Shown in pieces: positions 42,593-53,969 of a stretch of DNA of 64,000 nucleotides. This DNA comes from Nocardioidaceae bacterium (GTDB lineage Bacteria; Actinomycetota; Actinomycetes; Propionibacteriales; Nocardioidaceae). The notes beneath the pieces are model-generated. The model made no database searches. It saw only the letters and a list, made by a program, of their open reading frames with translations, and had not been told where the DNA came from. The stretch is taken from assembly GCA_017744365.1 (NCBI GenBank), contig JAGIBL010000001.1:989416-1053415 (forward strand). Direction: 5' to 3'. A program made the translations under genes and the position numbers. The stretch's first letter is position 1; each line of letters begins with the position of its first letter.

Positions 42593-42894
42593 TGGTCTCC
42601 TTCGCTCCCACCTCGCCCGACACCGCCGAGGACCAGCGGCTCTACACCGAGGCACGCCTCGTCGAGGTGGCCTGCCTGGACTGCCTGGCCACGGTGCGGG
42701 TGAAGAAGAACAGCGAGCAGCACACCTCGATCCAGTGGGACGCCGAGTCGTTGTCGCAGTGCGCGGAGTTCGCCCGTGCCGCGTCCCAGCCAGGGGGACG
42801 GCCGGTCCGCGCCGCCTGTTCCCGGCTACGCTCCTCCATCGACCAGGCCGTCCGGGACGGCGCGATCGAGGTGGGGGCAACCGATGGCTACTGA
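42592..42894 (+). CDS. Small CxxC protein between kshA and kshB
   Basis: A 100-residue protein. It has Cys28-x2-Cys31 in EVACLDCLATVRVKK, further Cys in SLSQCAEF and RAACSRLR, an N-terminal acidic helix and a C-terminal helix. Start ATG 42592 overlaps the kshA stop, and its 3' end overlaps kshB by 11 nt, so all three are translated together. Four cysteines in this spacing could hold a zinc or iron site. Unknown; a homologue is probably encoded near kshA in mycobacteria (Rv3527 region), but I am not sure of it. A role in KshAB maturation or complex formation is a guess. Confidence 0.7.
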   Translation: MVSFAPTSPDTAEDQRLYTEARLVEVACLDCLATVRVKKNSEQHTSIQWDAESLSQCAEFARAASQPGGRPVRAACSRLRSSIDQAVRDGAIEVGATDGY

Positions 42895-43969
42895 GTCCTT
42901 CGTGCTGAACGTCGCGGAGGTGATCGAGGAGACCGCGGACGCCCGTTCGGTGGTCTTCGAGGTGCCCTCGGAGCTGCAGGAGAAGTTCGCCTACACGCCG
43001 GGGCAGTTCCTCACCGTCGCGGTGCCCAGCGAGCGCACCGGCCTGGTGGCGCGCTGCTACTCGCTGTCGAGCTCGCCGCACAGCGGCCGGCACCAGATCA
43101 CCGTGAAGCGCACCGTCGACGGCTACGCCTCGAACTGGATCTGCGAGCAGCTCAAGGCCGGCGACACCCTGCGGGTGCTGCCGCCGAGCGGCATCTTCAC
43201 CCCCAAGGACATCGACGCCGACTTCCTGCTCTTCGGCGGCGGCTCCGGCATCACCCCGGTCATCTCCATCGCTCGTACGGCGCTGGAGAAGGGCACCGGC
43301 AAGGTGGTGCTCTTCTACGCCAACGAGAACGAGTCGTCGGTGATCTTCGCCGGCGAGCTGGCCTCGCTGGTGCAGGAGTACCCGGACCGGTTCACCGTGG
43401 TGCACTGGCTGGTCTCGCTGCAGGGGCTGCCCTCGGAGACCCAGCTGGCCCACTTCGCCTCGTACTTCATGAGCTACACCGCCTTCGTCTGCGGTCCGGC
43501 GCCGTACATGAAGGCGGTCACCAACGCCCTCAAGGAGCTCGGCTTCCCGCGCGAGCGCCGGCACCAGGAGAAGTTCGTCTCGCTCGGCGGCAACCCCTTC
43601 GGCGACGTCGAGGAGGTGCTGGCCGCGCAGGCCGAGCTGAAGGAGGCCGACGACGCCGAGGACGCGGACGACGCTCCTGCCTTCGCGGGTCCGGTCGCGC
43701 TCGAGGTCGAGCTCGACGGCCAGAGCTACGCCTTCGACGACTGGACCGGCCAGCAGGTGCTGCTGGAGTTCCTGGAGAGCAAGGGCGTGGACGCGCCGTT
43801 CTCCTGTCGCGAGGGCAACTGCAGCTCGTGCGCGTGCGTGGTCCTCGAGGGCGACCTGGCGATGAAGCACAACGAGGTGCTCGACGACGAGGACCTCGCC
43901 GACGGCATCCGGCTGACCTGCCAGGGCCTGCCGCTGACGGAGACGCTGAAGATCAGCTACAACGGCTGA
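42884..43969 (+). CDS. kshB: 3-ketosteroid 9-alpha-hydroxylase reductase KshB
   Basis: A 361-residue class IA reductase in three parts: FAD domain (RCYSLSSSP near residue 60), NAD domain (GGGSGITPVISIA near 118; FVCGPAPYMKAV), then an acidic linker (KEADDAEDADDAPAF) and a C-terminal plant-type [2Fe-2S] domain with CREGNCSSCAC and a last Cys in RLTCQG. It passes electrons from NADH via FAD and [2Fe-2S] to the KshA Rieske centre. ATG 42884 overlaps the preceding gene by 11 nt. The 3' end overlaps the convergent pssA by 13 nt. Confidence 0.93.
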   Translation: MATESFVLNVAEVIEETADARSVVFEVPSELQEKFAYTPGQFLTVAVPSERTGLVARCYSLSSSPHSGRHQITVKRTVDGYASNWICEQLKAGDTLRVLPPSGIFTPKDIDADFLLFGGGSGITPVISIARTALEKGTGKVVLFYANENESSVIFAGELASLVQEYPDRFTVVHWLVSLQGLPSETQLAHFASYFMSYTAFVCGPAPYMKAVTNALKELGFPRERRHQEKFVSLGGNPFGDVEEVLAAQAELKEADDAEDADDAPAFAGPVALEVELDGQSYAFDDWTGQQVLLEFLESKGVDAPFSCREGNCSSCACVVLEGDLAMKHNEVLDDEDLADGIRLTCQGLPLTETLKISYNG

Positions 43970-44931
43970 TCGTCGACCTCGTCGACCTCTTCGTCGTCCT
44001 CGCCGCTGATCGGCAGGAAGACCGACTGCTGGCGCTGCCGCGGCGGCGCCACCGACTCCGCCCCGAACACCCGCCGCCGCAGCCCGCGGGTGAGCACGCC
44101 CAGGGGAGCGGTGAGCACGTAGGTGTAGGCCACCACGAGCATCGTCGTGGCGGGCGCGAGCGCCAGCCCGGTGAAGAACGCGACCGCGACCAGGCCGGTG
44201 GTGATCCGGGCCTGCTGGGTGCGCGGGGTGACCAGGTCGCGGAACGAGCGGTACCGGACCGTGGAGACCATCAGCACCGCCGGCACCACGCTGATGATGG
44301 CCGGCAGCAGGATCTTCGGCCCCACGTCCGCCTCGGGCTGCTCGAGCGCGAAGACGGTCGCGATGACCACCGCGGCCGCACCCGGGCTGGGCATCCCGAT
44401 GAAGTAGCGCTTGTCCGCGTGCGGGTCGATGGTGAAGTTGAACCGGGCCAGCCGGAAGGCCGCGCAGGCGAGCCAGAAGTACGCCGCGAACCAGGCCACC
44501 ACCGGCCACTCCGGGAGCACCCAGGTGTAGACGAGCACCGCCGGGGCCAGCCCGAAGGAGATCAGGTCGGCCAGCGAGTCCAGCTGCACGCCGAACGGCG
44601 AGGTGGCACCGACCAGGCGGGCGACCGCGCCGTCGCAGATGTCCATCACGATCGCCAGCGTCATCAGGATCGCGGCCCAGTGGATGTGGTCGTTGAAGGC
44701 GAGCGGCACCGCGGAGAACCCGCAGGCCATGTTGGCCGCGGTGAACATGCTCGGCGCGGTGACCCGCAGCCGCTCCCGGGTCGGCAGCTGGCGCAGCGAG
44801 ACGACCTCGGCGCCGGAGTGCGAGGCGATCCGGAACCGGCGCCGCCGCAGCCGCGGCCGGCGCAGCAGCCGGCGCCGGCGTTGCTCGGCCTCGTCGCCGG
44901 TCTCGGGGGTCGCGGCGGGGACGTCGCTCAT
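43957..44931 (-). CDS. pssA: CDP-diacylglycerol-serine O-phosphatidyltransferase
   Basis: A 324-residue membrane enzyme with the CDP-alcohol phosphotransferase motif in DICDGAVARLVGATSPFGVQLDSLAD (DGxxAR-x8-G-x3-D-x3-D, about residues 92-115) and several hydrophobic segments; an Arg-rich N-terminal tail precedes them. Makes phosphatidylserine at the membrane, the substrate for the adjacent psd product. ATG 44931 overlaps the psd stop by 4 nt (ATGA); GTG 44937 is weaker. Convergent with kshB, with a 13-nt overlap of coding sequence. Confidence 0.9.
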   Translation of the reverse strand: MSDVPAATPETGDEAEQRRRRLLRRPRLRRRRFRIASHSGAEVVSLRQLPTRERLRVTAPSMFTAANMACGFSAVPLAFNDHIHWAAILMTLAIVMDICDGAVARLVGATSPFGVQLDSLADLISFGLAPAVLVYTWVLPEWPVVAWFAAYFWLACAAFRLARFNFTIDPHADKRYFIGMPSPGAAAVVIATVFALEQPEADVGPKILLPAIISVVPAVLMVSTVRYRSFRDLVTPRTQQARITTGLVAVAFFTGLALAPATTMLVVAYTYVLTAPLGVLTRGLRRRVFGAESVAPPRQRQQSVFLPISGEDDEEVDEVDDQPL

Positions 44932-45638
44932 CGCCACGTCCCCAGGACGGTCTGCCCGGCGACGGTGCGCTCGCCGGCGGCCACGGTGAGCTCGACCTCG
45001 GGCGGCACGAACACGTCCATCCGGGAGCCGAACTTCATCAGGCCGATCCGCTGCCCGGTGGTGATCTTGTCGCCGGGGCGGACCCGGGTGACGACCCGGC
45101 GCGCGACCAGGCCGACGATCTGCCGGAAGACGACACGTCTCGTCTGGTTGCCGACCTGCTTCTCCACCGTGATCTCGCTGCGCTCGTTCTCGGTGGCGCT
45201 CTCGAACTTGTACGCGGCCAGCCAGCGGCCGGGGCGGTAGGTCACGTCGGTGACGGTGCCGCCGTACGGCGTGCGGTTGATGTGCACGTCGAAGACGGAC
45301 AGGAAGATGCTCACCTGCTGCCAGTCCTCGCAGCCCTCCGGGGCCACGCCGGCCTGCACGGGCCCGGCGTGCATCACCTTGCCGTCGGCGGGTGCGAGCA
45401 CCACGTCCGGGTCGGCGGGGGTGCGGTCGATGCCGCGCTCGGGGTCGCGGAAGAAGGCCACGATCCCGGCCGGCAGGGCGAGCAGGGCTGCCGCCGTACG
45501 GCGTCGTCCGGTCAGCGCGGCCAGGACCGCGGGGACGGCTCCGACCGCGGCAGCCGGCCAGGCCTCGCGGTCAATCGTCGTCGGCACAGCATTCTCCGTT
45601 TCGTCTCCGGGCACGGTGAACCCATGTCCCCCGTGCAC
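44928..45638 (-). CDS. psd: Phosphatidylserine decarboxylase proenzyme
   Basis: A 236-residue archaeal-type decarboxylase; the proenzyme is self-cleaved before the Ser of LMKFGSRMDVF near the C-terminus to give a pyruvoyl group. Other family segments are LAPADGKVMHAG, IFLSVFDVHINRTPYGGTV and GLVARRVVTRVRPGD. Start: GTG 45638 lies exactly 6 nt after TAGCGT (45645-45650), a leaderless promoter signature, so I prefer it over GTG 45587, which has only a weak GGAG before it. Operon psd-pssA makes phosphatidylethanolamine. Confidence 0.88.
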   Translation of the reverse strand: MHGGHGFTVPGDETENAVPTTIDREAWPAAAVGAVPAVLAALTGRRRTAAALLALPAGIVAFFRDPERGIDRTPADPDVVLAPADGKVMHAGPVQAGVAPEGCEDWQQVSIFLSVFDVHINRTPYGGTVTDVTYRPGRWLAAYKFESATENERSEITVEKQVGNQTRRVVFRQIVGLVARRVVTRVRPGDKITTGQRIGLMKFGSRMDVFVPPEVELTVAAGERTVAGQTVLGTWR

Positions 45639-45673
45639 GCGAGAACGCTACCCGAGCAGGGCGTTCGCGGCGC

Positions 45674-47617
45674 TCAGGTGAGTCGCGCGGCCAGCCGCTT
45701 CGCGGTCATGTACGCGATCGACTCGATGGAGATCATCGGGTTGACCCCCGAGGAGGTCGGGAAGCAGGACGCGTCGGCGACGTACAGGCCCTCCAGGTCC
45801 CAGGTCTGCCCGTCCGGGTCGACCGCGGAGGTGGTCGCGGCGCCGCCCATCCGCACCGAGCCCATGATGTGCAGCGCCGCCAGGGCCAGCTTGGCGGGCT
45901 TGACGGTCTCGCGGCGGATGTCGGCCTCGAAGGTCTCCAGCGAGCCGCGCTTGCCGGGCTCGTAGCTGACGTCGCGGTGGTGGGTGGTCTGGATGCGCTT
46001 GGCACCGGCCGCCTCGGCGATCTTCGCGGCCCCGACGAACCCCTGGATGAGGTGGTCGGAGTCGCGGGCGGACAGCTTGTAGCGGACCACCGGCTCGCCG
46101 GTCTTGTCGACCTTGACGGTGCCGCCCGGGTCGCGGTCGCGCAGGATGACGGCGACACCGAGCATGTGGCCGAGCTCGCCCATCCGGCGCAGGTGGTCGA
46201 GACCGCCGCGCCAGTTCACGAAGCCGCTGCCGAACGCCGGGGTCAGCGGCGCGGTCTCGTAGAGGATGCCGTAGCCGTGGCCGTCCAGGTCGGTGAGCGC
46301 GTTGACGTACCGGGACTGCATCGCGCCCACCCACGGGTCGACGCGCTCCTCCATCAGGCCCCAGATCGCGGTGGCCGGGTGCAGGCGCAGGTAGCGGCCG
46401 ATGTTCGCGTTGCCCAGGCCGCTGCGCTGGAGCAGCGCGGGCGTCTGGATCGCGCCCGCCGCGGCGACCACGGCACGCGCCTTGACCGTGACCCGGTGCC
46501 CGTCCGCGCTGACCGCCGCGACGCCGTCGGCCCGGCCGTTGCTCTGGGTCACCGTCATCGCCCGGACGCCGGTGTAGATCCGCGCGCCCTCGTCGTACGC
46601 GTCCTGGAGCCAGGTCTTGGTGACCGACTGCTTCGCCCCGAGCCGGCAGCCCATCCCGCAGCGGCCGCACTCGATGCCCATGTCGCAGCCCTGCACGTTG
46701 CGCGGCATCGCGGCGACGTTCCAGCCGAGCGCCTTCGCGCCGCGCTCCAGGATGGCGTCGCGGGGCGCGGTCAGGTCGTGGTCGGTGTTGACCCCCAGGC
46801 GGGCGCAGACGGCGTCGAGGGCGTCGGTGTACTCCTGCTCGGCGAACTGGCGAGCACCGAGGGCGGCCCACTCGGCGCGGACGTGGTCCGGCGTACGGAA
46901 GGAGGTCGTGTAGTTGACGACCGTGCCGCCGCCGAGACCGCTGCCCGCGACCAGCATGATCTGGCCCTCCGCGGTGGCCTGCGGGGCGGCGGCGTAGAGG
47001 CGGGTGAAGCCCATGTGCTCGTCGCCGGCGAAGTCGCTCTCGTCGTGGTACTCGCCGGTCTCCAGGACGACGACGTCCAGGCCGGCCTTCGCCAGCACGC
47101 CGGCCACGGTCCCGCCACCGGCGCCGGAGCCGACCACGACGACGTCGCACTCGAGCGTGGTCTCGGCGTTGACCGTCAGGGGCGTGATCGGCCGCGGGGG
47201 AGCGTCGGTGCGCACGCCCAGCGGGCCGGAGTAGCCCATCGCCTTCCAGACGGGTGCGCCGCCGGTGATGTAGTACGGGCCGAGCGCGGCACCCTTGAGA
47301 GCCTGGAACAGTGCGCGCTTGGCGCCGATGCGGGAGTCGGAGAGGGAGAGCAGCACGTCCTCGCGCTCGCGCTGGCCCAGCGTCGAGAACCGCCGCGGCT
47401 TCCCGGTCAGCGCGAACCCGAGCGCTTTGGTGTCCCACTTGTCGAGGAGCAGCTGGAGGACCTTGCGGTCGGCCTCGCGCGGGTTCTTCGCGGCCAGCTC
47501 CAGCGCCAGCTCGGGTGCGCCGACCGCGCTCGCCGGCGGCACGTCCTTCCCGTCGCCCGGGGCGAACGTGTCGGCGATCAGACGCATCGTCTCGAGCTGG
47601 GCCGGGGTGAAGGTCAT
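45674..47617 (-). CDS. GMC-family FAD oxidoreductase with N-terminal helical extension
   Basis: A 647-residue protein. The first ~150 residues form a helical part resembling gluconate 2-dehydrogenase subunit 3; the rest is a GMC flavoprotein with VVVGSGAGGGTVAGVLAKAG (FAD, near 160), a Cys-rich loop (CDMGIECGRCGMGC) and the C-terminal GLYVADASCFPTSSGVNPMISI. The Cys loop is seen in long-chain alcohol oxidases and cholesterol-oxidase-like GMC enzymes. TACAGT (47624-47629) lies 6 nt before ATG 47617 (leaderless). Oxidation of an alcohol, possibly a steroid, is inferred from family only; it has no KstR box. Confidence 0.82.
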   Translation of the reverse strand: MTFTPAQLETMRLIADTFAPGDGKDVPPASAVGAPELALELAAKNPREADRKVLQLLLDKWDTKALGFALTGKPRRFSTLGQREREDVLLSLSDSRIGAKRALFQALKGAALGPYYITGGAPVWKAMGYSGPLGVRTDAPPRPITPLTVNAETTLECDVVVVGSGAGGGTVAGVLAKAGLDVVVLETGEYHDESDFAGDEHMGFTRLYAAAPQATAEGQIMLVAGSGLGGGTVVNYTTSFRTPDHVRAEWAALGARQFAEQEYTDALDAVCARLGVNTDHDLTAPRDAILERGAKALGWNVAAMPRNVQGCDMGIECGRCGMGCRLGAKQSVTKTWLQDAYDEGARIYTGVRAMTVTQSNGRADGVAAVSADGHRVTVKARAVVAAAGAIQTPALLQRSGLGNANIGRYLRLHPATAIWGLMEERVDPWVGAMQSRYVNALTDLDGHGYGILYETAPLTPAFGSGFVNWRGGLDHLRRMGELGHMLGVAVILRDRDPGGTVKVDKTGEPVVRYKLSARDSDHLIQGFVGAAKIAEAAGAKRIQTTHHRDVSYEPGKRGSLETFEADIRRETVKPAKLALAALHIMGSVRMGGAATTSAVDPDGQTWDLEGLYVADASCFPTSSGVNPMISIESIAYMTAKRLAARLT

Positions 47618-47669
47618 GCTCGGACTGTAGTGACGCGGGGGCGTCGTGGAACAGATCTGGCGCCCTGTT

Positions 47670-48998
47670 TCACACGTGGTTCCACGGCTCGTACATCCCG
47701 ATGGGGAAGTGGACGCCCTTGACCTCGACCTCGCCGCGCGCCTCGCAGCGGACGTCGTCCTTGACCAGGTGCCAGCTGGTGTTCGAGAGCAGCACCGATC
47801 CGGGCGGGCACCGCGACTGCACCCGGGCCGCGATGTTCGTCTGCAGGCCGATCCCGGTGTAGGTCGCCCGTACGGCGGAGCCGAAGGTGCCCACGCTCAC
47901 CACCCCGGTGTTGATGCCGATCCGGGCCTGCAGGTCGTGGTCGATGCCGAGCGGGTACCAGCGCCGGCTCCACTCGGGGAGGGCGGCTTGGAGGGCGCGA
48001 GCCGCTGCGAGTGCCGAGGTCACCTGATCGGCCGGGTCCAGCTCCTCGGGCGCCCCGAAGAGCGCCATCACCCCGTCGCCGGCGAACTCGTTGAGAGTGC
48101 CGCCGTTCCGCTCGACGAGGTCCGCGACCGAGCCGAGGTAGTCGTTCATGATCTCGGCGAGGGCCTCCGGGTCGATCCGGTCGGCCATCGTGGTGAACCC
48201 GACCACGTCGGCGAAGAAGATCGTGACCCGGCGCCGCTGGGCCGCGTCGACCGTGTTGTCACCGTGCTCCAGCCGGTCGGCGACGGCGGCCGGGGCGTAG
48301 CGGCGGATCAGCGCGCGCGACTCGGTGAGCAAAGCCTGCTGCCGGGCGAGCAGCCGCTCTCCGGCGTACCGGCGGCGGGCGTTGTTCTCGGTCACCAGGG
48401 TCATCGTCAGCGCGAACACCACGGCGGCGCCGAGCAGCCAGAGCTGGAAGTTGAGCGCCTCGTCCGAGGTGGCGTCGTCCACGGTTGCCAGCGCCCACCC
48501 GACCGTGACCGGGACGGTGATCGCGGCGACCACGGCGGTGGTCCGGAACGGGAACCGCATCACCGGGGCCAGGTACAGGTAGAACAGGGTCATCGCCACG
48601 ATCACCAGGGGTGTGTCCTGCACGTCCATCCAGGTGATGAGCAGCATCGAGTCGAGGGTCAGCAGCGTCAGCAACGCCGCCGCGATCCAGAAGCGAGGCC
48701 GGTGCTCGGCGACGACGAGCCCGATGACCAGGGCGGTGGCGTTCACGCCCCAGCAGACGAGCACTGCCCGGGCCGGCACGTCCTGGCGGAGCAGGACCGG
48801 GACGAACCAGGGGGCGGCGACCCAGATGAGCACCGAGATCCAGCCGATGACGCGGACGACCGGGAAGGCCTCGGCGACGGCCCAGCGCTGGTAGTCGGCC
48901 TCGATCGGGGGGACGAACCGCCCGAGCGGCGCGGAGTGGTGGTAGTCGGCGTGCGGGACCACCGAGTCGTCCAGGCTCGCCGTGGGAGCGACGTCCAT
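47670..48998 (-). CDS. Membrane-bound adenylate/guanylate cyclase
   Basis: A 442-residue class III cyclase. The N-terminal half has about six hydrophobic segments (about residues 45-185). After a linker comes the cyclase homology domain starting at VTIFFADVVGFTTMADRIDPE (metal Asp) and continuing LNEFAGDGVMALFGAPEE with the second Asp; VRATYTGIGLQTNIAARVQ follows. TAGCGT (49005-49010) lies 6 nt before ATG 48998 (leaderless). It likely makes cAMP in response to a membrane signal; no receptor domain is recognised. Confidence 0.88.
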   Translation of the reverse strand: MDVAPTASLDDSVVPHADYHHSAPLGRFVPPIEADYQRWAVAEAFPVVRVIGWISVLIWVAAPWFVPVLLRQDVPARAVLVCWGVNATALVIGLVVAEHRPRFWIAAALLTLLTLDSMLLITWMDVQDTPLVIVAMTLFYLYLAPVMRFPFRTTAVVAAITVPVTVGWALATVDDATSDEALNFQLWLLGAAVVFALTMTLVTENNARRRYAGERLLARQQALLTESRALIRRYAPAAVADRLEHGDNTVDAAQRRRVTIFFADVVGFTTMADRIDPEALAEIMNDYLGSVADLVERNGGTLNEFAGDGVMALFGAPEELDPADQVTSALAAARALQAALPEWSRRWYPLGIDHDLQARIGINTGVVSVGTFGSAVRATYTGIGLQTNIAARVQSRCPPGSVLLSNTSWHLVKDDVRCEARGEVEVKGVHFPIGMYEPWNHV

Positions 48999-49045
48999 GA
49001 CGGGACGCTACCGCCGGGGGCGGGTTCGGGGGCAGGGGTGCCGCT

Positions 49046-49720
49046 CTACCAGCCCCGCGCTGCCCACTCCTCCAGGTGCGGGCGCTGCTCGCCGAGGGTG
49101 GAGTCGTTGCCGTGGCCCGGGTAGAACCAGGTCTCGTCGGGGAGGCGGTCGAAGATCTTGGTGCGGACGTCGTGCAGCAGGCTCCGGAAGGCGTCCGCGT
49201 CGCCGAAGGTGTTGCCGACGCCCCCGGGGAAGAGGGAGTCGCCGGTCCACAGGTGCGGGGTGCCGTCGGGGTCGTCGTACAGGAGGGCGATGGAGCCGGG
49301 GGTGTGGCCGACCAGGTGGATCACCTGGAGCCGTACGTCGCCGAGCTCGATGGTGTCCCCGTCCACGACGCGGTCGTCGACGGGCACGTCGGTCTGCTCG
49401 GTGATCGCGTCCGCGTCCGGCTCGCCGGCCACCGTGACCGCGCCGGTCGCCCCGACGACGTCCTTGAGTGCGCGGTGGTGGTCCCAGTGCTGGTGCGTGG
49501 TGATGATCCGGCTGGTCCGCCCGTCCCCGAGGACGCGCAGCAGCGTCGGGGCGTCGTCGGCGGCGTCGATGAGCACCTGCTCGTCGGTGGCCCGGCAGCG
49601 CAGCACGTAGCAGTTGTTGGACATCTGCGGGTCGACCGCGACCTTGGTGATGATGAGGTGCTGCAGCTCGCGGGTGTCGGGGGTGCCGCCGGGGGAGACA
49701 TTGCCGGTGTACGTCGCCAT
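49046..49720 (-). CDS. Metallo-beta-lactamase fold hydrolase
   Basis: A 224-residue MBL-fold protein with TTHQHWDHHRAL (HxHxDH), a later His in LVGHTPGSIAL, Asp in TGDSLFPGGVGN and His in YPGHGNDSTLGEQRPHLEEW, the glyoxalase II/persulfide-dioxygenase-like arrangement. TAGGGT (49727-49732) lies 6 nt before ATG 49720, so it is leaderless. The neighbour upstream on the same strand encodes a mycothiol-dependent-isomerase-like protein, so thioester or mycothiol conjugate hydrolysis is possible. Substrate unknown. Confidence 0.85.
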   Translation of the reverse strand: MATYTGNVSPGGTPDTRELQHLIITKVAVDPQMSNNCYVLRCRATDEQVLIDAADDAPTLLRVLGDGRTSRIITTHQHWDHHRALKDVVGATGAVTVAGEPDADAITEQTDVPVDDRVVDGDTIELGDVRLQVIHLVGHTPGSIALLYDDPDGTPHLWTGDSLFPGGVGNTFGDADAFRSLLHDVRTKIFDRLPDETWFYPGHGNDSTLGEQRPHLEEWAARGW

Positions 49721-49749
49721 GCGCCGACCCTAGCGCCGGGAATTCCGGC

Positions 49750-50469
49750 CTACTTCGCCGGTGCGCGCCGCCAGGCCCCGAGACTCGGCAGGGTCCCGGA
49801 GGACGAGGTGAGTCCCGCGCCCGATCCGCGGCCCACGATCCACCAGCCCAGGTCCGACCCGCTGCCCTCGACGACCGGCGTCGGGGCGCCGGCATCCCAG
49901 GTCCGGCCGAGGTCGACGGCGTGGACCGCGAACGGCTCGCCGTCGCCGTACCGGCGGTCGTGGGTCACCACGGTGAGCAGGTCGGCGACGAAGTCGGCGG
50001 GCCAGTCCGCGGGCGCGTAGCCGGCGTCGAGGTCGGCGTGGTGGATCTCGACCTCGCGGCGCCGGGTGCCGGGCAGGGTGGCGGCCGGCCAGACCGGGCC
50101 TTCCGGAAGGCGGTGGACCCCGCCGGTCCAGGCCTCGTCCGGCAACCCGCGAGCGGCATCCTGGAACCGGGTGGTGGCCGCGAACAGGCGTTCCCTGATC
50201 TCGGGGACGTCGGCGGAGGCGAGCGTCGCGATGTCCCCGTCCCGGTCCTCGTCGGAGGGGTACAGCGGCACGATCTCGCCCTCCGCGAGCCCCTCGAACG
50301 CCGCGGCCATCGCCTCCGCGTTGAGGGCGAGGTGGGCGACCACGTGCGCGCGGGACCACCCGGGCAGCACCGAGGGCTCCCGCCACTGGGCATCGGTCAG
50401 CCCGTCGACGGTGCGGACCAGGCGCTTGTCGGAGGCGTGCAGGGACTCCAGCTCGGCGGCGGCGTTCAT
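49750..50469 (-). CDS. Maleylpyruvate isomerase-like (DinB-fold, mycothiol-dependent) protein
   Basis: A 239-residue protein with the DinB/MDMPI N-terminal helical domain: LPGWSRAHVVAHLALNAEAM with the first metal His, and EIHHADLDAGYAPADW with two more His, the usual three-His site. Mycothiol-dependent isomerases and thiol transferases of actinobacteria share this layout. CAGACT lies 7 nt before ATG 50469, a possible -10. Divergent from uvrA. Function beyond family unknown. Confidence 0.82.
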   Translation of the reverse strand: MNAAAELESLHASDKRLVRTVDGLTDAQWREPSVLPGWSRAHVVAHLALNAEAMAAAFEGLAEGEIVPLYPSDEDRDGDIATLASADVPEIRERLFAATTRFQDAARGLPDEAWTGGVHRLPEGPVWPAATLPGTRRREVEIHHADLDAGYAPADWPADFVADLLTVVTHDRRYGDGEPFAVHAVDLGRTWDAGAPTPVVEGSGSDLGWWIVGRGSGAGLTSSSGTLPSLGAWRRAPAK

Positions 50470-50607
50470 GCTGGCCAGTCTGCCCCGGCCCACCGGCGGA
50501 GGCACGCGCAAAACCTGACTGTCGGTGGGCCGTGAGATCGTTGCCTCGCGCTCAGTGACGACGCGTGGCGGCTTGTGCGACGGGGTACGTTGTGCGAAGA
50601 CTGAGTG

Positions 50608-50621
50608 CGAACAGGTGTTCG
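50608..50621. promoter_or_regulatory. LexA (SOS) box upstream of uvrA
   Basis: CGAACAGGTGTTCG, a perfect inverted repeat CGAAC-N4-GTTCG, matches the actinobacterial LexA box (TCGAAC-N4-GTTCGA) except for the first outer base. It lies 16 bp before the uvrA start. Confidence 0.88.
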
Positions 50622-50637
50622 ACTGAAGGATCAACAG

Positions 50638-53508
<2,871 letters not shown>

Positions 53509-53552
53509 CGGCTGACAGGTTCCTTTCAGGTCGCGCGGCTAGGGTCGGCCGG

Positions 53553-53969
53553 GTGAGTGAGCACGAAGCCAGCAGACGCAACGTCCTCTACGGCCTGGCC
53601 GCCGTCGGAGTGGCGACCCCGGTCCTCGCGGCCTGCGGGTCGTCGGGCGGCGACAGGACCGGCACGGTGTCGGACTCGGGTGATGGCGGCAGCAGCGGCA
53701 TCCCCACGAGCGAGATCCCGGTCGGCGGCGGCAAGATCGTCGGGGACGTCGTCGTCACCCAGCCGGCGGCGGGGGAGTTCAAGGCGTTCAGCTCGCGCTG
53801 CACCCACCAGGGCTGCGCCGTCACCAAGGTCGCCGACGGCCTCATCGACTGCCCGTGCCACGGCAGCCAGTTCTCCATCGAGGACGGCTCGGTGCAGGGC
53901 GGCCCGGCCCCGTCCGCGCTGCCCGAGAAGACCGTGACGGTCGCCGGGAGCACGCTCACCGTCAGCTGA
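53553..53969 (+). CDS. Rieske [2Fe-2S] lipoprotein with Tat signal
   Basis: A 138-residue exported Rieske protein. N-terminal SRRNVLYGLAAVGV is a Tat signal, ending in lipobox LAAC (Cys28). The iron-sulfur ligands are in CTHQGC and CPCHGSQF, as in arsenite-oxidase-type small Rieske domains. GTG 53553 follows TAGGGT by 7 nt (leaderless). The partner is not adjacent; it probably gives electrons to an exported enzyme. Convergent with the TPR gene, overlapping it by 8 nt. Confidence 0.85.
   Translation: MSEHEASRRNVLYGLAAVGVATPVLAACGSSGGDRTGTVSDSGDGGSSGIPTSEIPVGGGKIVGDVVVTQPAAGEFKAFSSRCTHQGCAVTKVADGLIDCPCHGSQFSIEDGSVQGGPAPSALPEKTVTVAGSTLTVS

Noticed and set aside
41372-44509. A 1045-codon open frame on the minus strand opposite kshA, kshB and pssA
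   Set aside because: Antisense to well-supported KshA and KshB with ligand residues in place; its own composition shows no motif.
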